Shown here in pieces: positions 1 through 9,021 of a DNA stretch of 64,000 bases. Position numbers and translations under genes: made by a program. The notes beneath the pieces were generated by a model, which did no database searches, had not been told where the DNA came from, and saw only the letters and a program-made list of their open reading frames with translations. Within the stretch, counting starts at the first letter, position 1; each line of letters opens with the position of its first letter. The DNA is from Polynucleobacter asymbioticus QLW-P1DMWA-1. Its GTDB lineage: Bacteria > Pseudomonadota > Gammaproteobacteria > Burkholderiales > Burkholderiaceae. The stretch lies in assembly GCF_000016345.1 (NCBI RefSeq), contig NC_009379.1:310001-374000 (forward strand). Direction: 5' to 3'.

Positions 1-345
1 GGTGTTGAGGGTGATGTGTTTTATGATCGTAAAGCATATGTGCTTTACCGTCAGCATGAATTTGCTTTGGTTGGCGGCAATAATTCATTCCCAGCAAAGA
101 TGGAAAGAATTTGGATGCTATTACAAGGGCGATTCCAAAGGTGGAATACAAAAAACATTGAAGCGCTAAAAAAGGTAAATCACTTGCTTGTTAAAAATCA
201 TCAAGAGATTCTGAGAATGTTTGAATTACTAAGAGGTGCTAGGTTGCGTGATCGGTTACGCTTGATGGGGGTATGTGGACTATATCGTCAAACACGCCGC
301 GGAACGTTTAGTTTATTTTTAGCAGCTTTAATTAAAAAAATATAG
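1..345 (+). CDS. Glycosyltransferase family 2, C-terminal part (partial)
   Basis: The reading frame is open from base 1 and stops at 343-345, so only the last 114 codons are inside the window. The residues LYRQHEFALVGG, followed by a basic stretch with RFQRWN and a late LYRQTRRG, match the C-terminal tail of GT2 glycosyltransferases of the rhamnosyltransferase type found in O-antigen clusters. The catalytic GT-A domain lies upstream and cannot be judged. It is followed at 20 bp by the O-antigen exporter permease on the same strand, so it is probably the tail of the same operon. The family is recognised from the tail only; the sugar specificity is unknown. Confidence 0.7.
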   Translation, partial: GVEGDVFYDRKAYVLYRQHEFALVGGNNSFPAKMERIWMLLQGRFQRWNTKNIEALKKVNHLLVKNHQEILRMFELLRGARLRDRLRLMGVCGLYRQTRRGTFSLFLAALIKKI

Positions 346-365
346 ATAAGAAATTAAAGATTGCT

Positions 366-1208
366 ATGACTCAGATGTCAAATCCTCATAAAGCGCAGCC
401 TACTTCACTGAAAGCTTTAGTAGCGAGCTTAGTTAAGAATCGTCAGCTGGTTTATCAGATGACAAAGCGCGAAGTTATTGGGCGCTACAAGGGCTCAGTC
501 TTTGGGTTGGCATGGTCTTTTTTTAATCCGATTGTAATGCTCATTATTTATACATTCGTCTTTTCAGTAGTCTTCAAGGCCCGCTGGGGCGCAAATAGTT
601 CAGATAGCAAAACTGAGTTTGCATTGATACTTTTTGTAGGTTTAATCATCTTCAACCTTTTTGCAGAGGTAATCAATCGAGCTCCTGGATTGATTTTGAA
701 TAACGTCAATTATGTGAAAAAGGTAGTATTTCCACTAGAAATATTACCAGTCATTAGTTTTGGAGTAGTGCTTTTTCATGCGTGTATTAGTGTTGCAGTA
801 ATGCTTTTCGCTTTTTTGTTGCTGAACGGATTTATAAATTGGACGGCAATTTTTCTACCAATAGTGTTGCTTCCATTCGCACTCTTAATATTGGGGATTT
901 CTTGGTTTATTGCATCGCTTGGAGTATTTGCTCGAGATATAGGGCAAGCGATTGGCGTATTCACAACGCTAATCATGTTTTTATCTCCAGTTTTTTACCC
1001 TACTGCCGCTTTACCTAGACAGTTTCAGTTTTGGATATTGTTAAATCCCGTCAGTTTTATTATTGAGCAGGCTAGGGCAGTACTGTTTTTTGGGCAAATT
1101 CCAGATTGGCTTGGTCTTAGCCTGTATTTTATATTCGCCGCAATTGTAATGTTACTGGGATTTGCATGGTTTCAGAAAACGAGGAAAGGATTTGCAGATG
1201 TCCTCTAA
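366..1208 (+). CDS. wzm: O-antigen/polysaccharide ABC exporter permease (Wzm type)
   Basis: A 280-residue inner-membrane protein with about six hydrophobic segments and the ABC-2 permease signature region near residues 35-55 (REVIGRYKGSVFGLAWSF, then a proline-containing first membrane helix). This is the usual size for Wzm/RfbA permeases, which move lipid-linked polysaccharide from cytoplasm to periplasm. The stop overlaps the start of the ATPase gene by 11 bp, a typical translationally coupled Wzm-Wzt pair. A second Met four codons on (378) is a possible start. Substrate is inferred from context: the neighbouring genes build and terminate an O-polysaccharide. Capsule export cannot be excluded, but Wzt with a C-terminal extension favours O-antigen. 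Confidence 0.9.
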   Translation: MTQMSNPHKAQPTSLKALVASLVKNRQLVYQMTKREVIGRYKGSVFGLAWSFFNPIVMLIIYTFVFSVVFKARWGANSSDSKTEFALILFVGLIIFNLFAEVINRAPGLILNNVNYVKKVVFPLEILPVISFGVVLFHACISVAVMLFAFLLLNGFINWTAIFLPIVLLPFALLILGISWFIASLGVFARDIGQAIGVFTTLIMFLSPVFYPTAALPRQFQFWILLNPVSFIIEQARAVLFFGQIPDWLGLSLYFIFAAIVMLLGFAWFQKTRKGFADVL

Positions 1209-2565
1209 TGAAATAGTAATTCAGGTAACTGATTTAAGTAAACGATACGAAATTTATGATCGCGCAGGCGACAGATTAAAGCAATTTATTTTTCCAAAGC
1301 TAGCTAAGTTATTGGGAAGCTCGAAAAATAATTACTATAGAGATTTTTGGGCACTACAAGATCTATCGATTGCAGTTCAAAAAGGTGAAACTGTTGGAAT
1401 TATTGGCAGAAATGGATCGGGGAAGTCTACTCTTCTTCAAATTATTTGTGGAACCTTAAGTCCCACTCATGGTGTAGTAAAGGTAAATGGAAGGGTTGCT
1501 GCTCTATTGGAGCTAGGATCTGGTTTTAATCTTGAATTTACGGGCAGAGAGAATGTTTATTTAAATGCGGCTGTACTTGGTTTGACGGCAGAGCAGATAG
1601 CCAAGCGTTTTAGCGCAATCGAGGAATTTGCTGATATTGGAGAATTTATTGACCAGCCAGTTAAAACATACTCGAGTGGAATGATGGTTAGGCTAGCTTT
1701 TTCGGTAATCGTACATGTTGATGCCGATATTCTAGTAATCGACGAAGCTTTAGCTGTTGGGGATGCCTTCTTCTCTCAAAAGTGTATGCGCTTTTTGAGA
1801 GAATTTAAAAAGTCTGGTTCAATAATTTTTGTAAGCCATGACATTTCAGCCGTTAAAAGTTTTTGCGATAAGGTATTGTGGATTGAAAAAGGTAAGATGC
1901 TTCAATTAGCATCACCAAAGACAGTATGCGAATCTTATTTAGAGGCTTTTTATGAGGCTCAGCAGGGCAGTAGCACATCTACAAAATTGAAATCAACTAC
2001 TGCAAAAAATATTTTTTCAAATCCAGTTAAGGATCAGCGTTTAGATTTTATAAATACATCAAATCTCAGAAATGATCTAGAGATCTTTAAATTTGATTCT
2101 GCAGCGTCTTCCTTTGGAACGGGAGAAGCTAAGATTACAGATGTAATCTTGCTAGATGCAGGCGGGCATGCTCTTAGTTGGATTGTTGGGGGCGAGGAAG
2201 TTACCCTTAGAATCACTGCGCAGGCAATTAATAACATTAGCATGCCTATAGTTGGATTTTCTATAGTTGATAGACTGGGGCAAAACTTGTTTGGTGATAA
2301 TACGTTCTTGACTTATCGAGATCACCCATTGTGTCTAGATGCGGGGGAAGTTGTCACTGCGGAATTTAAATTTAATATCCCTCTACTGCCGTCTGGGAGT
2401 TATTCTATAAATACCGCCATTGCCAGCGGTGTTCAGAGCGATCATCGACAGTTGGATTGGGTCCATGATGCGATTATTTTTCAGTCTCACTCAAGTAGCG
2501 TTTGCACTGGCCTAATGGGAATTCCAATGCTAGACATAAATATGAATATTGTTAAAGGGCGTTAG
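1198..2565 (+). CDS. wzt: O-antigen ABC exporter ATP-binding protein with C-terminal glycan-recognition domain (Wzt type)
   Basis: A 455-residue ATPase. Walker A is at about residues 70-78 (GRNGSGKST), the signature at about 158-163 (YSSGMM), Walker B at about 177-183 (DILVIDEA), followed by SHD of the H-loop. Residues from about 290 form a separate beta-rich domain with little likeness to the ATPase. In known systems this Wzt-C domain binds the modified, for example methylated, end of the O-chain and licenses export. I chose the ATG at 1198 because AGGAAAGGA lies just upstream; an in-frame ATG at 1162 would overlap the permease by 47 bp and add residues absent from the family. The methyltransferase-ruler gene follows after 9 bp. 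Confidence 0.92.
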   Translation: MSSNEIVIQVTDLSKRYEIYDRAGDRLKQFIFPKLAKLLGSSKNNYYRDFWALQDLSIAVQKGETVGIIGRNGSGKSTLLQIICGTLSPTHGVVKVNGRVAALLELGSGFNLEFTGRENVYLNAAVLGLTAEQIAKRFSAIEEFADIGEFIDQPVKTYSSGMMVRLAFSVIVHVDADILVIDEALAVGDAFFSQKCMRFLREFKKSGSIIFVSHDISAVKSFCDKVLWIEKGKMLQLASPKTVCESYLEAFYEAQQGSSTSTKLKSTTAKNIFSNPVKDQRLDFINTSNLRNDLEIFKFDSAASSFGTGEAKITDVILLDAGGHALSWIVGGEEVTLRITAQAINNISMPIVGFSIVDRLGQNLFGDNTFLTYRDHPLCLDAGEVVTAEFKFNIPLLPSGSYSINTAIASGVQSDHRQLDWVHDAIIFQSHSSSVCTGLMGIPMLDINMNIVKGR

Positions 2566-2574
2566 GATCTATAA

Positions 2575-5500
2575 ATGCATCGCTCTGCAAAGATGTTGGG
2601 AAACCTTTTTTTTCAAACTTATTGCCTGAATAGGGGTCCTCTGGTGGTTCTGGATATTGGATCGCAGGATATAAATGGCTCTTTAAAAAATGAATTGCCG
2701 GATGAGATTAAATATATCGGGGTTGATTTTTCTGGGGGGAATAATGTAGACGTCGTCCTCGAGGATCCATACATTCTGCCTTTTGAATCCAACAGTATTG
2801 ACGCACTGGTATGCAGTTCTGTATTTGAGCACTCTGATTTTTATTGGGTGCTGTTTTTGGAGTTGGTGCGCATCATAAAACCTGGGGGACTAATTTATAT
2901 AAATGCACCTTCAAATGGATATATTCACAGATACCCGGTTGATAGCTGGAGATTTTATCCAGATGCTGGTCACTCATTAGCTTTGTGGGCTACTCGTAAT
3001 GGCTATGATATAAAGCTATTGGAATCGTTCATCCATGGAAAAATTAGATCTGCTGGTGAAGAGGGTGAGTGGAATGATTTTGTTGCAATTTTTGTTAAAG
3101 GCTCATCTAATGCAAATACATTTGATAAAAGAATATTAGACTCCATAGTAGATTATTCAAATGCTTATTGTGATAAAAATACTATAGCTAAAAATGACAG
3201 TTTTTATCCAGAAGATTTACAAATCACTAAGAGATTAAATATTGTTGAACTAGATTTAGTTCAGCGCAATAACCAAATAAGCGAACTAGAGCAATCACTA
3301 AGAGATACAAGTGCAGATTTAGTTCAGCGCAATAACCAAATAAGCGAACTAGAGCAATCACTAAGAGATACAAGTGCAGATTTAGTTCAGCGCAATAACC
3401 AAATAAGCGAACTAGAGCAATCACTAAGAGATACAAGTGTAGATTTAGTTCAGCGCAACAACCAAATAAGCGAACTAGAGCAATCACTAAGAGATACAAG
3501 TGTAGATTTAGTTCAGCGCAACAACCAAATAAGCGAACTAGAGCAATCACTAAGAGATACAAGTGTAGATTTAGTTCAGCGCAACAACCAAATAAGCGAA
3601 CTAGAGCAATCACTAAGAGATACAAGTGCAGATTTAGTTCAGCGCAATAACCAAATAAGCGAACTAGAAAAACATTACACCATTGAGATAAAAAAGGTGG
3701 AAATGATGTTTAAAAACTCTAGAAGTATGCGTTTCACTAAACCCTTGAGAGTGCTTGGTGATTTTTATAGAAGTATTTTTAGCGCAAAAGAACTAAAAGT
3801 TAAGAATAGTTCTTTTATCGATGAGTCACGTTATATATTTTTGCAATTGAGAAAATCTTTAACTAACTATGGGCTGCATGATACTCTGAGAAAAATATTT
3901 AATAAATTAAAGAAGGTCAAGACTTCTAAAATAGCATTTAAAAATACGAATAAATTAATTTCAAATTTAAAATATCAATTACCAGTTATTGACTTTGACC
4001 CGTTAAGTGAAGAATTTTCCTCATATCAGGTAAATAAAAAAATTGATCCAAAAGTCAAAGCCATTGCCTTTTATTTGCCTCAGTTTCATCCATTTCCAGA
4101 GAATGATGAATGGTGGGGAAAGGGCTTTACAGAGTGGACAAATGTCTGTAAAGCAACAGCTAAATTTATAGGTCACAATCAACCACATCGACCGATACAT
4201 TTAGGGTATTACGATTTGCGAGTTGAGGCGATCATGGAAGAGCAGGCAAAGATTGCTCAAGAATATGGGGTATACGGATTTAGCTACTATTTTTATTGGT
4301 TTTCAGGAAAAGTATTAATGGAGTTGCCTCTTATTAATATGCTCAATAATAAGAAAATTGATATTCCATTTTGTCTTACATGGGCAAATGAGAACTGGAG
4401 CAGAAGATGGGATGGGCAAGAAAATGAAATCTTAATATCGCAAAATCATTCGCTTGAAGATTCTGAAAATTTTATAAGATATCTTATAAAGTATTTTAAG
4501 GATGATAGATATATAAAGATTGAAAATAAACCCGTTCTTATTGTTTATAGGGCTAATATAATCCCAAATATTATTGATATAACCAAATTATGGAATAATA
4601 TTCTTATAGAAAATGGATTTTCAGGTATTTACTTAATAGCAGCTCAAACATTTGGCATTCGAGACCCTAGACCGCTGGGCTTTGATGCGGCAGTTGAATT
4701 CCCGCCCCATACAATTATTTCTGAAGAAATATCTTCAAATATACAAGGTTTAAATAAAGATTTTGAGGGTAATGTATATTGCTATAATCAGATTGTTAAT
4801 AATGAGGTAAAGAAATTAGAGCCAGAATATAAACAATATAGAGCGGCTATGTTGTCTTGGGATAATACTGCAAGAAGGAAAAATAACAGCCATATTATGG
4901 CTAATTTTAGTATTAGACGCTATAAGCAATGGCTTTCAAATATAGCAAGTTGTACAAAAAATTCTATCAGGCTAAATGAAAATGAAAAATTTATATTTAT
5001 AAACGCATGGAATGAATGGGCCGAGGGAACACATTTGGAGCCAGATACTAAATATGGTTTTAAATATTTACAAGCGACTTATGACATCCTTAAAAATTAT
5101 ATAAATCCTGAGCATGCTGAAATCATTAGAGAATCACAAGAGAATAGCATTGCCATTGTTGTGCATATTCATTACATGGATACGTGGGAAGATATTAAAA
5201 AAATAATTAAAAAGATATTATCCGTACATGATTCTGACATCTATATAACAATCACCAATCTTGAGCAATATCAAAGTATTAAAAATGATTTTCCTTCGGC
5301 GAATATTGAGTTGGTTGAGAATCGAGGAAGAGATATTCTGCCCTTCATAAATGTACTAAAAAAAATAATACATAAAAATTATGTTGCTATATGCAAAATT
5401 CATTCAAAGAAATCAGAATATAGATCTGATGGAGAAGTTATTAGGAAAGAGCTTTATTTTTCACTTATTAATAATGAGATAACTTTAGAGAAAATACCGA

Positions 5501-5823
5501 AATTTTTTGAAGTTAATAAAAAATTAGGCATGCTAGTGCCTGGGAAATACTTTTTGCAACATAACGATATAAATATGTACTTTAATCGTGAAAACATTTC
5601 CAAAGTATGCTCAGTGATAGGTGTAAATTTTAAGGAAAGTAAATTTCCTGCGGGGTCAATGTTTTGGGCTAGGCCAGCAGCACTTCAAAAATTACTAAAA
5701 CTGGAGTCTGGAGAGTTGTTTGATGTTGAGGAAGGCTTGGCTGACGGAACGGTAGCACATGCAGTTGAAAGGCTGTTTGGACTAGTTTCAGAATCAAGCG
5801 GCTTTTACAACATAGATTTATAG
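2575..5823 (+). CDS. Methyltransferase / repeat coiled-coil / WbsX-like / RgpF-like fusion, putative O-chain terminator and ruler
   Basis: A 1082-residue multidomain protein. Residues about 20-180 are a class I SAM methyltransferase (VVLDIGSQ motif I, VFEHSDFYW and KPGGLIYINAPS later motifs). Residues about 227-365 are nearly seven copies of a 21-residue heptad-type repeat (DLVQRNNQISELEQ core), surely a coiled coil. Residues about 490-840 match the glycosyltransferase WbsX / GH99-like domain (IAFYLPQFHPFPENDEWWGKGF, FINAWNEWAEGTHLEPD). Residues about 850-1080 match the rhamnan-synthesis RgpF-like domain (VENRGRDILPF, KIHSKKS). No signal peptide or membrane segment, so it is cytoplasmic or membrane-peripheral. 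Directly downstream of wzm-wzt. By analogy to WbdD, the methyltransferase would cap the chain and the coiled coil set its length; this is inference. Base composition is AT-rich compared with the backbone. Confidence 0.85.
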   Translation: MHRSAKMLGNLFFQTYCLNRGPLVVLDIGSQDINGSLKNELPDEIKYIGVDFSGGNNVDVVLEDPYILPFESNSIDALVCSSVFEHSDFYWVLFLELVRIIKPGGLIYINAPSNGYIHRYPVDSWRFYPDAGHSLALWATRNGYDIKLLESFIHGKIRSAGEEGEWNDFVAIFVKGSSNANTFDKRILDSIVDYSNAYCDKNTIAKNDSFYPEDLQITKRLNIVELDLVQRNNQISELEQSLRDTSADLVQRNNQISELEQSLRDTSADLVQRNNQISELEQSLRDTSVDLVQRNNQISELEQSLRDTSVDLVQRNNQISELEQSLRDTSVDLVQRNNQISELEQSLRDTSADLVQRNNQISELEKHYTIEIKKVEMMFKNSRSMRFTKPLRVLGDFYRSIFSAKELKVKNSSFIDESRYIFLQLRKSLTNYGLHDTLRKIFNKLKKVKTSKIAFKNTNKLISNLKYQLPVIDFDPLSEEFSSYQVNKKIDPKVKAIAFYLPQFHPFPENDEWWGKGFTEWTNVCKATAKFIGHNQPHRPIHLGYYDLRVEAIMEEQAKIAQEYGVYGFSYYFYWFSGKVLMELPLINMLNNKKIDIPFCLTWANENWSRRWDGQENEILISQNHSLEDSENFIRYLIKYFKDDRYIKIENKPVLIVYRANIIPNIIDITKLWNNILIENGFSGIYLIAAQTFGIRDPRPLGFDAAVEFPPHTIISEEISSNIQGLNKDFEGNVYCYNQIVNNEVKKLEPEYKQYRAAMLSWDNTARRKNNSHIMANFSIRRYKQWLSNIASCTKNSIRLNENEKFIFINAWNEWAEGTHLEPDTKYGFKYLQATYDILKNYINPEHAEIIRESQENSIAIVVHIHYMDTWEDIKKIIKKILSVHDSDIYITITNLEQYQSIKNDFPSANIELVENRGRDILPFINVLKKIIHKNYVAICKIHSKKSEYRSDGEVIRKELYFSLINNEITLEKIPKFFEVNKKLGMLVPGKYFLQHNDINMYFNRENISKVCSVIGVNFKESKFPAGSMFWARPAALQKLLKLESGELFDVEEGLADGTVAHAVERLFGLVSESSGFYNIDL
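3253..3669 (+). repeat. 63-bp in-frame tandem repeat, 6.6 copies
   Basis: Six full 63-bp units start at 3253, 3316, 3379, 3442, 3505 and 3568, with a seventh partial unit at 3631-3669. Each unit encodes 21 residues, three heptads, so gain or loss of a unit keeps both reading frame and coiled-coil register. Copies differ only at two silent or conservative sites: AAT or AAC in the Asn codon pair, and GCA or GTA (Ala or Val) at the last codon. Copies 1-2 are identical and copies 4-5 are identical, which suggests recent duplication. Confidence 0.97.
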
Positions 5824-5850
5824 ATAAAAAACTTAGACTGGAAGGCGGAA

Positions 5851-6684
5851 ATGAGGGAATTTATTAATTATACCGATCAAAAATGGCTTGAAATGCTTTT
5901 AAAGTCAGTATCAAGCACCTGTGTTGATGGAATTAAATTCCCATCTTTTCCAAGCCATGAAATACAAAGCCAATTTGTTGGATCATCCTTCCAGGCAAGC
6001 CTTTCTGAGGCGAACCAGTTCTATTCGCTACTTAAAAAGTGCTTAATAAAAGAAAATTTAAAAATTAATGACGAGACTAAGGCGCTTGATTTTGGTTGTG
6101 GTTGGGGAAGATTTATGCGATTTTTTCGTAAAGACATATCGCTTAATAATCTCTATGGAGTGGATATTGATCCATCTATCCTTGAGGTATGTAGGTCGAC
6201 GGGGGTTGAGGGCATCTTATCTAAAATTTCCAATTTCGAACAATTGAAATTTTCTGAGAATTTTTTTGACATAACTATAGCCTACTCAGTATTTACCCAT
6301 CTTCCTGAAAATGTTCACCTATTTTGGATGCGAGAGCTGGCAAGAGTTTCTAAGAGTGGCTCTTTATTTATCCTAACGCTTGAGCCATTAAGATTTTTAG
6401 AATTTATACAATCCATAGATGAAAATAATCCTGATTCTGGTTGGCATGCAGGTTTAGTAAGGTTCAAAAAAGAAATTCCATCTTTTATTGATAGGTTCAA
6501 AAAAGGTGAGTTTGTTTACCTACCAACTGGTGGTGGCGATTACAGGGGGGCTGATATATATGGTGATGCAGTAGTTTCAAAAGAGTACATTGAAAATAAT
6601 TGGAGTGAATACTTTGAAATAATTGATTACATTGATGAGCCGCAGAAGTTCTGGCAAGCAGTTTTAGTTGTTAAAAGAAAATGA
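5851..6684 (+). CDS. Class I SAM-dependent methyltransferase
   Basis: A 277-residue soluble protein with motif I LDFGCGWGRFMRF at about residues 84-96, an acidic residue ending strand 2 (GVDIDPSIL) and the motif SVFTHLPE near residue 150, all typical of Methyltransf_11/25 proteins. A good ribosome site (AAGGCGG) precedes the ATG. It sits between the ruler gene and a membrane protein with which it overlaps by 4 bp, so all three are probably one transcript. In this setting the likely acceptor is a sugar of the surface polysaccharide or its lipid-linked intermediate, but no sequence feature fixes the substrate. Confidence 0.85.
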   Translation: MREFINYTDQKWLEMLLKSVSSTCVDGIKFPSFPSHEIQSQFVGSSFQASLSEANQFYSLLKKCLIKENLKINDETKALDFGCGWGRFMRFFRKDISLNNLYGVDIDPSILEVCRSTGVEGILSKISNFEQLKFSENFFDITIAYSVFTHLPENVHLFWMRELARVSKSGSLFILTLEPLRFLEFIQSIDENNPDSGWHAGLVRFKKEIPSFIDRFKKGEFVYLPTGGGDYRGADIYGDAVVSKEYIENNWSEYFEIIDYIDEPQKFWQAVLVVKRK

Positions 6685-8021
6685 TATTAGATAATAAGAC
6701 CCCATCTTATGTATTAATTATATTGATTTCACTTGCATTTTTTTTAGTACTTCTGCCTTTAGGCAGGCCCTATCCCTATGCTGACGACTGGATGTATGTA
6801 TATCAACTAAGCGATTTAAATCAAGCGCTAATGAAGTCACTATTTTTACCACATAATGAACACTATATCCCCCTTCAAAATTTAATACATCTAGCCCTAT
6901 TGAAAATAAGTGGTTTGGATTTTCGAATTTTAATTGGCTTTAATGTGCTATGTTCAGCCTTAGTATCCTTTCTATGGATCAATATATTAGATGACTCAAG
7001 TGATAATAAAGAGGGTTACTTACCATTTTGTATTGTTCCATTGATATCAATGGGTTGGGGTTTTAATACTGTTTACTGGGGCTTTAATTTTCAGTTTATT
7101 TCAGGAATTCTATTTATGTCCTGCTCTTTATACTACTGGGTTAAATCAATTCGAAATAATGATCTCTATTGCCATCAAATTTTTATTTTTTTGCTTCTCT
7201 GTGCCCTTTGTGGGGGAAATGGCCTAATTGAATCACTATTTATTGGAGCTGGAATTTTAATAGCAATAATTATTTTTAAAAGAAAATTTTTAAAATCAAA
7301 ATCAAATTTAATAATAATTATTTTATGGTTTTCGACTATTTTATTACTAACTGGAGCGACTTGGCTAAATTCAATAAACAATCAAGGCCATCATGGTGCA
7401 TTACTGGAAGTTTTAAAATTTTATAATGGCTTGACTGGTTCATGGCTCGGAATTTTTGGGTCCAGGCTAACCAAGTTCGAATCCTTATTTATGATATTTC
7501 TTTCCCTAGCCCCAATATTTTATTGTGGATATGGATTGGCTAATCAATTTAGTAAAAATCAAATAAATAAAATATCTCTTTATTCTTACTCAATTCTTCT
7601 TGTATCTACACAGACAATAATTTTATGCTTTGTTATAAGCATTTCAAGGGCATCCATGCAGCCTTGGTGGGCAGGGCTAGAATTACATTATGGTTATTTA
7701 TTTATAACAATTCCATTTGCAGGGATTTATATGCTGTTGAAATTAAAAAATAAATATTTGAAAAACAGTATTTCCTTTGCATCATTTATGATTTTTTTAT
7801 TAATATTTGTAAGTAACGCAGCTTGGCGCATTGCGGCTGCTAGAGCTGAAAATCATCAATTCATTATGGCTGTAGGTGCGATCATGTCATCCGAGCCCTC
7901 GAATACCGTAGCTGAAAATTTTATTAAAGAATTTTATTGGGGATCCGGAGGTGCAGAGATCAACTCTGTTTCTTTGGGATTGGATCAGCTTAGAAAACAT
8001 GGAATTTGGTTGAAAAATTAA
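6681..8021 (+). CDS. Polytopic membrane protein, probable GT-C type glycosyltransferase
   Basis: A 446-residue protein with about ten hydrophobic segments. The loop after the first membrane helix carries RPYPYADDWMYVYQ; an acidic pair in the first outer loop is the hallmark of GT-C transferases that use polyprenyl-phosphate sugars. The conserved-looking PHNEHYIPLQ follows, as in GtrII/PMT-like membrane proteins of O-antigen loci. The start ATG overlaps the stop of the methyltransferase gene (ATGA). Very AT-rich. I recognise the architecture rather than a named family; a periplasmic side-chain (for example glucosyl) transferase is the best guess, and a polymerase is an alternative. Confidence 0.6.
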   Translation: MILDNKTPSYVLIILISLAFFLVLLPLGRPYPYADDWMYVYQLSDLNQALMKSLFLPHNEHYIPLQNLIHLALLKISGLDFRILIGFNVLCSALVSFLWINILDDSSDNKEGYLPFCIVPLISMGWGFNTVYWGFNFQFISGILFMSCSLYYWVKSIRNNDLYCHQIFIFLLLCALCGGNGLIESLFIGAGILIAIIIFKRKFLKSKSNLIIIILWFSTILLLTGATWLNSINNQGHHGALLEVLKFYNGLTGSWLGIFGSRLTKFESLFMIFLSLAPIFYCGYGLANQFSKNQINKISLYSYSILLVSTQTIILCFVISISRASMQPWWAGLELHYGYLFITIPFAGIYMLLKLKNKYLKNSISFASFMIFLLIFVSNAAWRIAAARAENHQFIMAVGAIMSSEPSNTVAENFIKEFYWGSGGAEINSVSLGLDQLRKHGIWLKN

Positions 8022-8051
8022 TTTTCTAATTTTTGTCGATGGAGAAACATT

Positions 8052-8993
8052 ATGAATTTAAACAAATTGCCAGAAATTCCTTGGTACATGGATCTCGGTG
8101 CAAAGGCTCGTAATTTGTATAGGGATTGTCCATTGGACATTAAAAATGAGATTTCATTTTTTTTAGACCATGGATATGTCGTTCTCAAAAATTCACTTCC
8201 ACCAGAAAGAATAGAGAGTGCGCGAAATGCATTCTATAGGCATAAAAAAAAATATGCCAATATTTACGCTCGTCACGCAGATGTCAATGGATTGCAAAGG
8301 CGTATTGTGAATTTGCATATGGCCTTGTATGAATTTCAGGACATCTTTTCCCTGAACACTCGAGCATTAAAAATACAAGATTATTTATTCCAGTCGCCAT
8401 CAACTTGCTTCACAAGCTTAACATTTGAATCTGGTTCTGAACAAAGCATTCACCGTGATTCACCTTACTTTACAACAACCCCGGAATATTATTATTTGGG
8501 GGTTTGGGTTGCGCTAGAAAGGGTTGATCATCTTAATGGTGCATTAGAAATTTATGATGGGGGGCATCTTGTTCATGAGGTGGATCGTTTCGAAATATTT
8601 GAAAGGTATTACAAATATGGTGATCAAATTGATCAAATGGATCCACGTTTGTGGGCTGATTATCAGCAGGCAACAATTGAATCTTGTATTGCTAAAGGCC
8701 TTGAGAAGAAAATTGTGCCGATGGAGCCTGGTGACACTCTGATATGGCATCCCCACCTTCCTCATGGAGGAAGTGCTATATCCAGTCAAGGTAGGTCTAG
8801 ATTGAGTATTGTTAATCATGTTGTGCCATCAGGTGTTCCCGTATCCGGTCTCAATGTATTTTATAGAAACTCAAATCCACCTGATTCCGTAAATTATGGC
8901 TATATGAATCATGCTGATAGGAATTTTCTAATTCATAAAAATGTAGAATTTCAACATGCAGATCCTCAGCCGGCTAATGAATTTCGAAATTAG
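8052..8993 (+). CDS. Phytanoyl-CoA dioxygenase (PhyH) family Fe(II)/2-oxoglutarate oxygenase
   Basis: A 313-residue soluble protein. It shows the metal-binding facial triad of the family: HRD (HxD) in QSIHRDSPYF near residue 137, and a distal His in IWHPHLPHGG near residue 235, followed by an Arg (GRSRLS) that would hold 2-oxoglutarate. GGAG precedes the ATG by about seven bases. Members in polysaccharide loci are thought to hydroxylate or oxidise sugars or lipid carriers, but the substrate here is unknown. It lies among sugar-modifying genes on the same strand, 30 bp after the membrane protein and 28 bp before the epimerase. Confidence 0.85.
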   Translation: MNLNKLPEIPWYMDLGAKARNLYRDCPLDIKNEISFFLDHGYVVLKNSLPPERIESARNAFYRHKKKYANIYARHADVNGLQRRIVNLHMALYEFQDIFSLNTRALKIQDYLFQSPSTCFTSLTFESGSEQSIHRDSPYFTTTPEYYYLGVWVALERVDHLNGALEIYDGGHLVHEVDRFEIFERYYKYGDQIDQMDPRLWADYQQATIESCIAKGLEKKIVPMEPGDTLIWHPHLPHGGSAISSQGRSRLSIVNHVVPSGVPVSGLNVFYRNSNPPDSVNYGYMNHADRNFLIHKNVEFQHADPQPANEFRN

Positions 8994-9021
8994 TCCCTAT
9001 TTCTAATTTGTCAAATTTTTA

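Noticed and set aside
1162..1197. Upstream ATG for the Wzt gene
   Set aside because: It overlaps the permease gene by 47 bp and lacks a ribosome site; ATG 1198 has AGGAAAGGA.
3227..3625. Long minus-strand open frame inside the 63-bp repeat
   Set aside because: It is a mirror of the repeat unit without stops (63 bp is a multiple of three) and has no ribosome site; the plus strand has a full multidomain protein.
3253..3669. CRISPR-like array
   Set aside because: Units are directly adjacent with no spacers and are in frame within a coding sequence; it is a coiled-coil repeat.
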